DNA of 64,000 bases, taken from Serripes groenlandicus (lineage: Eukaryota; Mollusca; Bivalvia; Cardiida; Cardiidae). The DNA is taken from positions 1,357,918 to 1,421,917 of the forward strand of contig JASEVX010000033.1 of assembly GCA_031761405.1 (NCBI GenBank), written 5' to 3'. The notes beneath the pieces are model-generated. The model worked only from the letters and a program-made list of their open reading frames with translations. It made no database searches and was not told the origin of the DNA. This document shows, piece after piece, positions 32,881 to 43,183 of the stretch. The position numbers and the translations under genes are program-made. Each line of letters begins with the position of its first letter. Within the stretch, counting starts at the first letter, position 1.

Positions 32881-33780
32881 CATTACAGATCATAATGAAC
32901 TTTCCAGAGAATTTCCTCTGATTACATTTTGTCTATCATAACAGGGAGTTAAGTTTTTTACACCGCCAGTTGACAAAAAACATCCCACCATGTCAGTTGT
33001 ATTGTTGAAGGGTTCAAGTCAACAATAAAACACAAACATTTTCGGTTATGAAAGGCCAGGGAGAGATATAGAGATAAAACTCATTCTTGTATGCAGTCAC
33101 TTTATTTACAATGGATCAGTATTGGAAAACTTAATGTGTTTTACTTGCCTTAAGCGTCAAGTCTCAGTAAGTAAGAAAAAGCTATCAACATCAGATGGCA
33201 TACAATTGCAGATATTTCAATGATTTCTTTGTAAATCATATATCAATTAAAGCAGAAAATAAAACGAAACAAATGAGAGCATCCACATAAAGATTGACAT
33301 AGTTTATTCAGAGCATTCTAAACAGTGAATGCCTTTAATGTTTGACGTCTTCTGAATGTCTGCAGCAAGGATTTTCATCTCTACTTCTGATTTTTGATAA
33401 GTATTTAATTGTTGTTACCCTAAAATTAATTAAATTTTCTGAATACCTTTATGGACGGACCTCTTTTTCGAAAAAATCTATTTCAAGATATTTGCAAATT
33501 TTGTTAAGAGTAGGTAATTCATTGTGGCTCTCACTATCCTTTAGAAGTGAATTCAGTCGTAAAATAAGCATGTCAAGATAAAGTTAATTTCCAATGTTAA
33601 AGTGTGAATCCACATGATTTATGACCAGGCTAAATTATCCACACAAAGAACAAGAAAACCATTAGGAGTAAAATAAATGTTAGCTTGAAAGAGAAACATT
33701 TAAGGAAGTAACATTTCTAATATTGGTTTTAAAAGAGGAGGATGATAAATCAAGAGCTCAAGATAAGAGTTGATTTCATA
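32880..33780. other. Non-coding stretch apart from the short frame at 33448-33576
   Basis: No repeat family member of this window recognised. Confidence 0.3.
33448..33576 (-). other. Short unexplained open frame with protein-like composition
   Basis: Minus-strand frame from ATG (33574-33576) for about 41 codons ending RP and a TAA; contains NSLLKDSESHNELPTLNKIC. No acceptor AG occurs upstream before an in-frame stop, so it is not a normal internal exon. A TTTATT on the plus strand at about 33107 could be a downstream polyadenylation signal. Could be a decayed transposon or a very small gene; I cannot tell. Confidence 0.25.
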
Positions 33781-33885
33781 TTCTTAAATCCTGTAACCCA
33801 CATACAAAAAATCAGCAGATTACTCTGAAAACATAATAAGTCAGAAATATGGAAAATGTCTTTATATAAATGAAACAAGAGAAAG

Positions 33886-34923
33886 TTGATGCAAGGCATC
33901 AATGTCGCCGGAAAAGACTGCATTGATTTATTTATGTATTCTTGACTTTCCTTAGTCTATTCAAACATTAGGAACGTTGAAATGAAAACATTTGCTTATA
34001 AATTTTATATGCATACCTATACATTAGGGTATCTATAAAAAATTAACGAAATGTGTACACATTTATCTTGGCTTAAATTTAATTTTGCTGTTGTTACTTA
34101 TTTAAATAATAGTATTCATTCATATAATTTCAATGTTTGTCAATCTTATTCGAATCACAAGGTAAATATCCTGGTATTGCTTTAAAGGGAGGTAATTTGA
34201 AGAAAACAAAAGTCTTCAAAAGGAGAAATATATCAGCATTAACGTCTACAGTTTAAATTGTTCTATTGTTTGTGGATTTAAAAATGTTCTTTTTTTCTTA
34301 TTTCTACATGTACAACGAAATATTGCGGCTTCTCTTTGACGCTTTGCGTCAAACATTCGTCTTGTACTTGTCTAAAATAAAATAATATCACTCGCTTTTT
34401 CATATCGAAATGCGCATGCGCGAAAATCGATGTTAAAGGTCACGAACCTACACAACAGAATAGGGTCTATATTTAGCTTAGAAACAGTTCCTACTTTAGA
34501 TATTCATGGATTAACATTATTAAATAAATTCTACACAAATCAAGACATCTCTTTGAACATGAAAACAACATTTAGTAAGTTAAAATTGCTATTAAAAGGA
34601 GAATCCGAAATTGACCTCAATGATGACACATAAGAGTCTGCATTAGGGGGTGTTGGTTCACGTCTTGAAGGGACCACTTTTGTCTTCGTAAATAAGACAA
34701 AAAACTTAAATGCGAGTGAAATAAAAAAAACTGCAAACATTAAAAAATCGGAATATTTATTTCATTTTAGATGTGTCATTTATTAGTGTTCGTAAACAGC
34801 CACAATTGTAATATGTTCAAATCATCTAGATTTGTTTCTTTCTAATAATAAGCCGCCCTCCCATGTGATTTCCGAAAAGCTATTAAAAATAGAAGTCGCG
34901 GGCTTCTGCCCGGCGACTAATAA
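33886..34923 (+). mobile_element. Helitron-like non-autonomous element, copy 2
   Basis: Same ends as 14183-15232 (acaagagaaagttgatgc; cgggcttctgcccg then GCGACTAATAA). Nearly identical along its length, with a few substitutions and small indels (for example ctttgcttt missing in the repeated cgctttgc motif and aaaggggagg shortened). It has inserted in a MITE: ttatataaatgaa before, ttgtggcaaaaggagaaatt after. Confidence 0.5.
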
Positions 34924-35049
34924 CAACAGTTTCTTTTAAATTGTGGCAAAAGGAGAAATTGCTATATAATGAGTGTTTTAAAAACAAATTACGAAAAGCG
35001 ACCTTCAAGTTAAACTTGATCCTACATTAATCTATTTCATATTTTGTTT

Positions 35050-35480
35050 GCACCTTCTTCAACCCTTTCCCACTTACAAAATGCATTATGATGTAACTGC
35101 AGAAAATGACTTTTGAAAATACACATATTTTTGCGGATACATTTTGATAGTTGTCCCACATACAACAAGTCTGCAGCAGATGACTTTGAATACATAATTT
35201 CAAAAACAAAAACAAAAAAAAATATAAATGATAGTTCAATTAATTACTTAACAGAGTAGAATTTAACATTGTGGCAAAAGGAGAAATTACTCATTATGAG
35301 CAATTTCACCTCTTGCCACAATGTTTTCAAAAGTCGTCTGCTGCATAGGCAGAGTAGAATTTAACATTGTGGCAAATGGAGAAATTACTCATTATGAGCA
35401 ATTTCACCTCTTGCCACAATGTTTTCAAAAGTCGTCTGCTGCATAGGCATCAGAAAGCGTCTGTTTGTGGGAAAGTGTAA
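35050..35480 (-). mobile_element. TTAA-MITE cluster with 97-bp tandem duplication
   Basis: caaccctttcccacttacaa at the left, then a second start (tcccacatacaacaagtctg). The block gcagagtagaatttaacatt..tcgtctgctgcatag is present twice (35252-35348 and 35349-35447). Ends tctgtttgtgggaaagtg. Confidence 0.7.
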
Positions 35481-35504
35481 AAGCATTACATACATACAAC
35501 ATAC

Positions 35505-35544
35505 CTTATATCAGTGCACGCAATGACACACCACAAGTCACGTG
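35505..35544 (-). CDS. Candidate 40-nt exon (phase-compatible, weak acceptor)
   Basis: Seen: 40 nt between a G-rich acceptor context (ttgtggtgcag) and a strong donor (gtatgttg). One frame is open. Starting with two bases that complete a codon and ending with two bases, it would connect exon 51299-51341 (ends one base into a codon) to exon 27785-28064 (starts with one base). The peptide (RDLWCVIACTDI) does not resemble its coiled-coil-like neighbours, and the acceptor lacks a pyrimidine tract. It may be a chance match. Confidence 0.2.
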
Positions 35545-36029
35545 CTGCACCACAACTATATTACCTTTACCGCTGTCCTTTAAACAAAAGGATAGTCAGC
35601 AAAATTTAGACTATATACAGTTCATCCAATTCTCAGCTACTTATTCCATAAATCCACCTAACAAACTTCCCAACTGACCTACCAATTTGTTTTAAATCTT
35701 CCCTGGTATTTATAATCACTGGTTTATACCACAGCTGCTTTCAGTCATATAAAATACCCATCATGCCCAGGTTTTATAGAAGTATTTAAATTACAAAAAC
35801 CTTCATTACTTATCCACGCCCAGAATTGTGGGTGCTCGTTAGCATCATCAAGATAAGACACTTGCAATGCAGAACCAAAAATACTGCATTGGTGTAAAAA
35901 TATATGGAGTTGTTCAGTTTTTAAGACAGATTACTTGAACCATATCCAGAGCTGCCATAACTACAAAGAATCCACACCAGTGAATCAGAAACACACACCA
36001 GTGAACAGAAACAGTCTCTTATAACATTT

Positions 36030-36252
36030 CATAGCCCCTTACCACATTTCCACTGAGTTTGACGTGTCTACAGTAGATGAGTTTTGACAACATTGTGGCA
36101 AAAGGAGAAAATACTCATAACAACCAATTTCTCAATTTGCCACATTATGTTTTCAACACTATTTAATGATTTCATGTTCACGAATGGAGAATTTATCATA
36201 GATGTTTTCAAAGACGTCTGCTGCAGAATTGTTGTATAAGGGAAAGGGATAA
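36030..36252 (+). mobile_element. TTAA-MITE, left end decayed
   Basis: gccccttaccacatttccac, gacgtgtctacagtagatga, right end gtataagggaaagggat. A second fragment follows at 36410-36600 (gatgacaaaaaatatgcagc to aatatgtcggaaaggtat). Confidence 0.6.
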
Positions 36253-36729
36253 AAGAATGTATATAAAACCATAAACTTCACAAAATAACCTTGGAACCCA
36301 TAGATTTTATATAAGCAATAGTAATTGCCATGAGAAAACAGACTGATATTTCATGAATATGCAACCAGTGCCAAAGGAACTAGTCTATATTCAAAAATGC
36401 GCGGTTTGAGGAGTGTCAGCAGATGACAAAAAATATGCAGCAGAGGAATTTGAAAACATTTTGTCAAATGTATGGAAGGGCTCTATAAATGAAATAACAA
36501 TAGTCATTGTGAGCAACTTCTCCTTTTGCCACAAAATGTTTTCTAAAGTCGTCTGCTGCAGAGGCGTGAGAAAGCATCAATATGTCGGAAAGGTATAGTT
36601 ATAGGAGTTGTTAGGGAAACATTCCTTTTACACAATGTCACTTAACACAATGCCTTCATTCAGTTAATTGACTGCACTAAAATCTAGGTAAAACTTCCAG
36701 TATTCATGGGTTGGAAATAAAAACCTGTT

Positions 36730-36975
36730 GCTTTGGCTGTAGTGTTTTTACCGCTTTCAACAGTTTTGGGTTATATCACAGCATATCCTGGGTAAGTTAC
36801 CAGTACTACTGGTTCATTTACCCTGACATAAGCGAGTCAGTAGTAGTAATGCTAACTCGCAATCCAGAGTGCCAAAAAGGAAGATGACTAACAAGACTTG
36901 GTATGACCAAGCTGGGAATTGAACCTGGAATATTCTGCATTTAACCAAGGTGGACACTCTACCACTACAAAACAC
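36730..36975 (-). repeat. SINE-C copy
   Basis: gttatatcacagcatatcct, gggtaagttaccagtactac, tggttcatttaccctgacat, agtaatgctaactcgcaatc, and head (plus strand) gacactctaccactacaaaa. Confidence 0.8.
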
Positions 36976-37076
36976 AAGTACACATTCAGCAATAATTCAG
37001 ACGGTATTCAGACAAATTTTCAGCAAAATTCAGCTTAATTCAGATGAAATTCAGACCATATTTTTTCATGAGGGAA

Positions 37077-37330
37077 CCAAGGTGGACGCTCTACCACTAC
37101 ACCAGGATTGATTTGAACAAACATTCACAAAGGGACGTTATCTGCCTATTTTAGAGCGCAGTTGTTCGAATGATGTATTCACCATTGAACCTGGAATATT
37201 CCGCAACCAAGGTGGCCGCTCTACCACTACACCACTAGGGCAGGATTAATTTGAACAAACATTCACAAAGGTACGTTATCTGCCTATTTTAGAGTGCAGT
37301 TGTTCGAATGATGTATTCACCAGTCCAGAC
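37077..37330 (-). repeat. 138-bp tandem duplication carrying SINE-C heads
   Basis: aaccaaggtggacgctctac + cactacacca, then gatttgaacaaacattcaca, ggacgttatctgcctatttt, gttcgaatgatgtattcacc, repeated with a 138-bp period (ggattga at 37105, ggattaa at 37243). Each unit holds a tRNA-like SINE-C head and unique flank, so the duplication happened after SINE insertion. Confidence 0.65.
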
Positions 37331-37836
37331 TCCAGAGTAAGAATAAATTTTCAAAATAACTCGATCTTAAAAGTGTCACAATAACTCTATTCTATAAGAG
37401 ACCTATGTTGACATTCTAAGGTTAAACATTTAGTCCTAGTATTTGCAAAGCTCATACCCTTTACAGCAGGTAACATTTTAAAAGATTGGGAAAAATAAGA
37501 AAATGCACAAAACCGTAGTAAATTATCTATTTGGTTTTCACAATGTTTCAATTTTGTATTTAAATTACAGTTCTACTTATAAATATGTTTTTTCCTCTGA
37601 TGTTTTCTAAACAAAACGACGCTAAAATATAATGTAAGGCAAATGGTGAAAATATAAACGAAAAAACCCATTGACATCACATACCTCACTCCGCCCTGAA
37701 TTTTATTTATCCCAGAGAACTATTTCTTGTCCAACCTATCTCCATACCACGATATACTGTAGTGAGGTGACTCAGGCCGTGAAAGAGGAAAAAAACACTT
37801 GCTACACACCTGTAACCCTATCCCAGACATTGTGGC

Positions 37837-38065
37837 TTAACCCTTTCCCACATGCAGACGCTTTCTGTCCCCTCTAAAGCAGACGACTTTTGAAAACATT
37901 GTGACAAAACTAGAAATTGCTCATCATGAGAAATTTCTCGTTTTGCAGCAATGTTTTCAGCTTTATCCAATAATTATACTTTCACTTGCAGGGATTTGTC
38001 GCATTTTTGGGCAGATGTTTTCCAAGTTATCTGATGCAGATTTGTTGTATGTGGGAAAGTGTTAA
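37837..38065 (+). mobile_element. TTAA-MITE, full length
   Basis: TTAA at both ends; CCCTTTCCCACATGCAGACG to GTATGTGGGAAAGTG; centre gaaattgctcatcatgagaaatttc. Confidence 0.85.
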
Positions 38066-38441
38066 TGGTTAACTTGATCCACATAATTAATCCTTAACCT
38101 CCCATCATGCAGACGTATTTTAAACACATCTAAAGACAATTTATGAGAAGACATAGTGGTGAAAGGAGATTATTGACTTTTTGTTTTTAAATCTTTTTAA
38201 TGATTATGTATGTAATCTCATTTAAAGAGATACGCCATTTCCTGCCTAGATATTTTCAGTCTTCTGCTGCAAATTTGTCATAATTGGGAGGCAAAACTTG
38301 TAATATATGAAAAATTGGCAGCAAGGTTCTGATATAGAGTTCAAAACAATGAGGAAAATGGGCTAGTTTTGAGCAATGACTCCATTTTGCTGTACGTCTT
38401 CAAAAGCGTCTAATGTCATGCAGAAGATTGCTAATGGGTTA

Positions 38442-38674
38442 TTAACCCTTTAATGCCTCATATAAACGCTTTCTGACGCCTTTGCAGCAGACGGCTTTTT
38501 GAAAACATAGTGACAAAGGTAGGACTTGCACAAAACGTGCAATTTCTCCTTTTGCCACAATGTTTTCCACTTTTTGTCATAGGTTATCCATTCAACAATG
38601 GAGATTTTCTATGTTTTGACAAAATAAATTCAAAGTCGTCTGCTGCAGAACTGTCTTATGAGGGAAAGGGTTAA
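38442..38674 (+). mobile_element. TTAA-MITE, full length
   Basis: TTAA-CCCTTTAATGCCTCATATAA at the left, TTATGAGGGAAAGGG at the right. GCAC/GTGC hairpin type. A degraded copy continues from its right TTAA to about 38800, and another fragment lies at 38095-38290. Confidence 0.85.
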
Positions 38675-38844
38675 ACTCTCTCCAACATGGAGAATGAATT
38701 TTAGTGATCAGCAACAGACAATATCTAAAAACATTGTAGCAAACGAAGAAATTGCTAAAGCATGAGCAATGTTTTCCTTTCCACAAATGTTTTCAACTCC
38801 AATCAAAGATGAGAGATATTCCGTAGTTTTACCCATATGTGTCT

Positions 38845-39045
38845 GGTTCATTGGTTAATGTCGCTTTCAAAAAAATAATCAGTTATAATATCATGGCGTT
38901 TTGTTGTGATGCTAACCCGTGCCAAAGAGGGCAGCCGTTACTACCATTTTAAAATCTTGGGTATGACACAAGCCAAGGATCGAACAGACAATCTCTCCCG
39001 CACATGAGGCGGACACTCTACCACTAAACGACCCAAGTTGTTTGT
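38845..39045 (-). repeat. SINE-C copy, partly deleted
   Basis: cagttataatatcatggcgt, tgatgctaacccgtgccaaa, gagggcagccgttactacca, caaggatcgaacagac, ggacactctaccactaaacg. The core that carries the 35-bp unit is missing. Confidence 0.7.
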
Positions 39046-39268
39046 CTGGTTAAGATTGGGTGTGTAAGGGAAATAGTTAAAACCTATCGAATTGAAAACA
39101 TCTGCGAAAAATCAAAAGAAATATTCATTCATATTTATCAAAGCTCAACACTTTCCATAATGTGTAAACCACTTTTGATGCCTCTGAAGCAGACAACATT
39201 TGAAAATATTTTTTTTGAAACAAGTGAAATTAATTAAATTTGAGCGGTTCCTCCTTTTTCCCATTATG

Positions 39269-39479
39269 TTAAACCCTTTCCCTCATGTAGAATTTCTGAA
39301 ATTATAGTGACAAAAGAAGAAATTGCTCAAAATGAGCAATTTCTCCTTTTGTCACAATGTTTTCCACTTTTAGTCATAGCTAGGTTATAAATCCATTAAA
39401 TTATAGAGATTTTCCATTTTTTTACAAAATATGTTCAAAGTCGTCTACTGGAGAATTGTCGTATGAGGGAAAGGGTTAA
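39269..39479 (+). mobile_element. TTAA-MITE, left arm shortened
   Basis: TTAA-ACCCTTTCCCTCATGTAG, then directly aatttctgaaattatagtga. Perfect centre GAAATTGCTCAAAATGAGCAATTTC; right end gtatgagggaaagggttaa. Confidence 0.8.
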
Positions 39480-40277
39480 TAGCTATTTATGTCTCTTGTT
39501 TACAAATGTTACTATATTTTGTATAAAGATTTTGTAACTCCAGTTTGAGATAGTTTTGTTGCATATTTTCAACAGGTATCCTAAACAGGAAAACATCCGG
39601 TTCATGTAAGAATTTTACTTTTTATTTAATCAGCAAATATCGGATTGTTGGGCATTATTCCCTGGATACTGGCAATTGTGCGTTATTCTTTTATAACTGC
39701 AACAAATCATACATTATAATACCTTGAAGAAAAGCAAGGGTGCAACAGAAGACAGTATACTACCCATTTAGTGATGGCTAGCCTTATAATTTCATGGCCC
39801 TTACAAAACATTCTAACCTTTCATTTGACAGTGGTATTTAATTCTTTTCTCTCTCTGCTGCAGCAATTTTCTTTCACACCGCTATCAAATGTATGTTAAA
39901 CGTCAAAAGCCCAACTTAGTACAAGGGAAACAGACAAGTTACCATTACCTGAGCTACGTAACGAGAAAATGGGCAGACAACACTTTTCAAGAAATGCTAG
40001 TCTTTGGTTTAAAAATCAAAGGCATCTAACCAAGCAAATCTAGTAGTAAAGCTGGATGGATGACACCACTAAAATGCTACACAAACAAAATCTGTAATAA
40101 GAAAGAATTCTACTAAGATTTCTGGGCAGAAATTGTTCCGAGGTTGAGACCAAAGATACCTTGATCATGTACCTGAAATATCTCCCTTATCACTCAAGCA
40201 TACCTGTGTTGTGGCTATGCAAACAAATACTCTCATTGAGTACCCACATCTTAGGGGTTTTAGTAGGCAAACAATGA
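39480..40277. other. Non-coding stretch, no feature confidently recognised
   Basis: Two weak minus-strand exon-like segments were considered (39958-40005 and 40155-40167) and not accepted. No repeat member seen. Confidence 0.3.
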
Positions 40278-40700
40278 TTTTACCCGTTCCCTCATATAGA
40301 CGCTTTCTGATGCCTCTGCAGCAGACAGCTTTTTGAAAACATAGTGACAAAAGAAGAAATTCAAAACGATCAATTTCTCCTTTTGCCACAAAGTTTTCCA
40401 CTTTAGTCATAGGTTATCTATTCAATTATAGAGATTTTCTATTTTTTGACAAAATATGTTCAAAGACGTCTGCTGCAAATTTGTCTCATGAGGGAAAGGG
40501 TTAACTCTTTCCCACATACAACAAATCTGCACTAGATGACTTTGAAAACATAGGCAAAAATTTGTAAGATCTCTACCAAAAAGAATTTATATACAATTTT
40601 ATTGAATCTAGTTAAAAAAAAAAATTGCCAATGGAGAAATTATGAACAATATCTTCTTTTGCTATAATATTTCGAAAGTCGTCTGTGGCATTTTTAACGA
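40278..40700. mobile_element. Two TTAA-MITEs sharing one TTAA (40501-40504)
   Basis: The plus copy 40278-40504 ends catgagggaaaggg-TTAA. An inverted, decayed copy starts from the same TTAA with ctctttcccacatacaacaa and runs to about 40690 (cgaaagtcgtctgtggc). Confidence 0.75.
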
Positions 40701-41167
40701 ATTATTTTTTCTCAAAAAATAATACAGTTAACGCGATCGTGTTTGATTCCGGAAGTCACGGTTAAACTACACTTCCGCTTAGAATACACATTCGCTGCAC
40801 CTAAATAGTCCTAGTATTTTTTCGATATTAAAATGACTTCTACGTGTTATTTCAATACAGTGAAGTCATAATTATACTATCGAATCATCATAGATAATCA
40901 ATTTTCTAGAAAATATCAAATTAACAGTACGCGCATATATATTTCATTTGTCGGCAGGTACGTATAAGCCACGAGTATGAATTTTAGTCGTATGCCCATT
41001 CACTAGAAGTCGACCCCACGCTGTATAGAACAATGTTAATCTCACAAATATGCCACTACGCAGAGCTCAGTGAAATAGTCAGTGTGCATTTTAAACGCTC
41101 GCATCGCCGTTGTTTCTCCTTTTTCCAACATGATAACGATGATCAAAGGGGCTTTCTAATTATAGAT

Positions 41168-42330
41168 CAGGGCTCTCACGAGGGGGCGATTTGGGCGAAG
41201 TGGTCGCCTAAAAGTTTCTGACTTCGCCCATTCACTCGATCAAAGCGAAGTCGACTTCGCCCAAAATCTCAGTCAAAGCGAAGTTGACTTCGCCGACAAT
41301 TTTGTCCTAGCATCGGACACTGTTAAAATGATCACGGTCACGCACCATGTCGAATCGATGTAGGCCTATACAGTTCGATATACACAGTTGCGTAATCAGT
41401 TATTTGACAACTGAGAGTGTATATCCATTAAAAGCTGAAGAATCGAATCATTTAACACACACAATGACGTAGAACCAATCAAAATCGTGCACTTTAGTCC
41501 AATTTGCATAATCAAAGTACCGATTGTCATATCAAATAGTATGACGCCCCCTGATAAAACATTAAATACGTATCCGATGTAAATGAGATGGAAGTCGAAT
41601 TATGTTTTAACCCTTTCAATAGTATAAATAATATTATGAATCTATTCATGGTTTAATGAGATAATCGTCTTCAATAATTGAGAAAATGAGATTTTTTAGA
41701 GATTTTTTTAGGGGTTTCATAATAAATGCTGTAGCATGGGGGTGTCATACTATTTGGAATTAACCAATCAAAAGACAATACCTCAATTCTACTTGTAAAG
41801 AGTGTGTATGTTTAGCCGATACAAATAATTTACGTTGTTTATGACACTTACGACAGACTAATTTACAAAATGCCTGAAACCTTTACACGGCGAGTAAAAT
41901 GTAGCTTCATTAATTATATTTCGGCGACTTTAGAACACAATGTTCGGATCGCAAACCCGATACAAATAATTTACATTGTTTATGACACTTACGACCGACT
42001 TCTTTATAAAATGCCTGACACACGGAATGGCGAGTAAAAGGTAGCTTCATTAATAATTTCTGCGACATTAGAACATAATGTTCGGATCGCAACTACTCTT
42101 AGGGAAAAACAATTTTAGAACTTCATGTGATAATCATAATTAAAATAAAATAATAAAACATTCATCTTTGTTTAAGTAAATGTGTTCTATCCCAAACGAT
42201 GCGATGTGGTTACGACGCGTAACGACACAAAAAGAGATGTAATTTCTCCCTTAAGTCTCCCCACTTCGCCCTAAATTGTCCGGAGGGGGAAGTCACTTCT
42301 CCCTAAAATTTAAGCCTAGTGAGAGCCCTG
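41168..42330. mobile_element. hAT-like non-autonomous transposon, 1163 bp
   Basis: TIR CAGGGCTCTCAC / GTGAGAGCCCTG, flanked by TAGAT on both sides (41163-41167, 42331-42335). CAGGG termini are typical of hAT elements; a 5-bp rather than 8-bp duplication is less common for them. The left subterminal region holds a run of GCGAAGTCGACTTCGCC-type palindromes, and the right end has related cacttcgccct and gaagtcacttctccc. The interior carries a 141-bp tandem duplication (41818-41958 and 41959-42095, starting gatacaaataatttac). No transposase frame. Confidence 0.7.
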
Positions 42331-42404
42331 TAGATCATGGTTTACATACGCTCGCATTCAGTTAGCTTAATATATATATGAAAGTAACGCTCAAACGTTG
42401 TATC

Positions 42405-42500
42405 AAAGTACCGTGGTGCAATGGAGAGCGTGTAGAACTACTAATCATGGACTACTTATGGACGCGAGTTCGAGTCCTAATAGGAACTGTTCTTTTTTTT
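42405..42500 (+). tRNA. tRNA-like pseudogene or SINE head followed by oligo-T
   Basis: accgtggtgcaatggagagc resembles an A-box, gcgagttcgagtcctaat a B-box. agtacc and ggaact could pair as an acceptor stem with one mismatch. A run of about 14 T follows, which is a strong RNA polymerase III stop. The anticodon and T stems do not fold convincingly, so probably a pseudogene. Confidence 0.35.
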
Positions 42501-42984
42501 TTTTTTAAATTCTTATTTTATGCGATTTGTTAAACATTATAGATTTATAATAATTAATTCACTCACATGAAACATAGTTATAATATAAGTCGAAATCCTG
42601 GATCCGCCCCTGGTGACGAAAACAAATCGAACTAACAATGTAAATCTCACAAATATGCCATGGGTGTTTTGACAGACTTTACGCAGAGCTCAGTGAAAGA
42701 GTTAGTGTGCATGTTAAACGCTCGCATCGCCGTTGAAATGCTACATTTACTAAAACTGTCAACTGATAAAAAAAAATCTCTTGACAAAAATATTAATAAT
42801 AATAAAATAGACTAAATTGTGCAATAGCATGATCAATTGCATTCATAAATTAGATTTTACAAATGTTCAAAATAATTCGTTACCAGTACTTCAGTACTTT
42901 GATTACCTCTGCAAGTGGTTTTAAGGATGAAATGAATCTTTGATAGTTTTTTGTGTGACACGGACACTATCTGTTCTTTTCACC

Positions 42985-43183
42985 CTTCGGTCCTAAAGGA
43001 AGACCCATTTAGATAGATGCCTGTACCTGAAAACTTATATAAACACTGCGGCAAAAGCAGAAATTGTTTATGATGAGCAACTTTTTCTTTTTGGCCAACG
43101 TTATCAATTCTTATTCAATAAAATGCATTTTTTATATTTAGTCAGCGATTGCAGATTTGTTGTATGTGGGAAAGGGGGGTTAA
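42985..43183 (+). mobile_element. Decayed TTAA-MITE carrying a larger insertion in its terminal TTAA
   Basis: Arms gtacctgaaaacttatataa, gaaattgtttatgatgagca, gcgattgcagatttgttgta; right end tgtgggaaaggggggTTAA, the TTAA being shared with the element at 43184-46050. Confidence 0.6.

Noticed and set aside
37671..37800. Donor-like gtatgtg on the minus strand with a possible exon
   Set aside because: All three frames contain stops between any plausible acceptor and the donor.
39958..40167. Minus-strand exon-like segments (ending TACGTAGCTCAG before gtaatgg; and a 13-nt segment GTACATGATCAAG)
   Set aside because: Splice sites are acceptable but the phases do not fit the chain of other exons and the peptides give no support.
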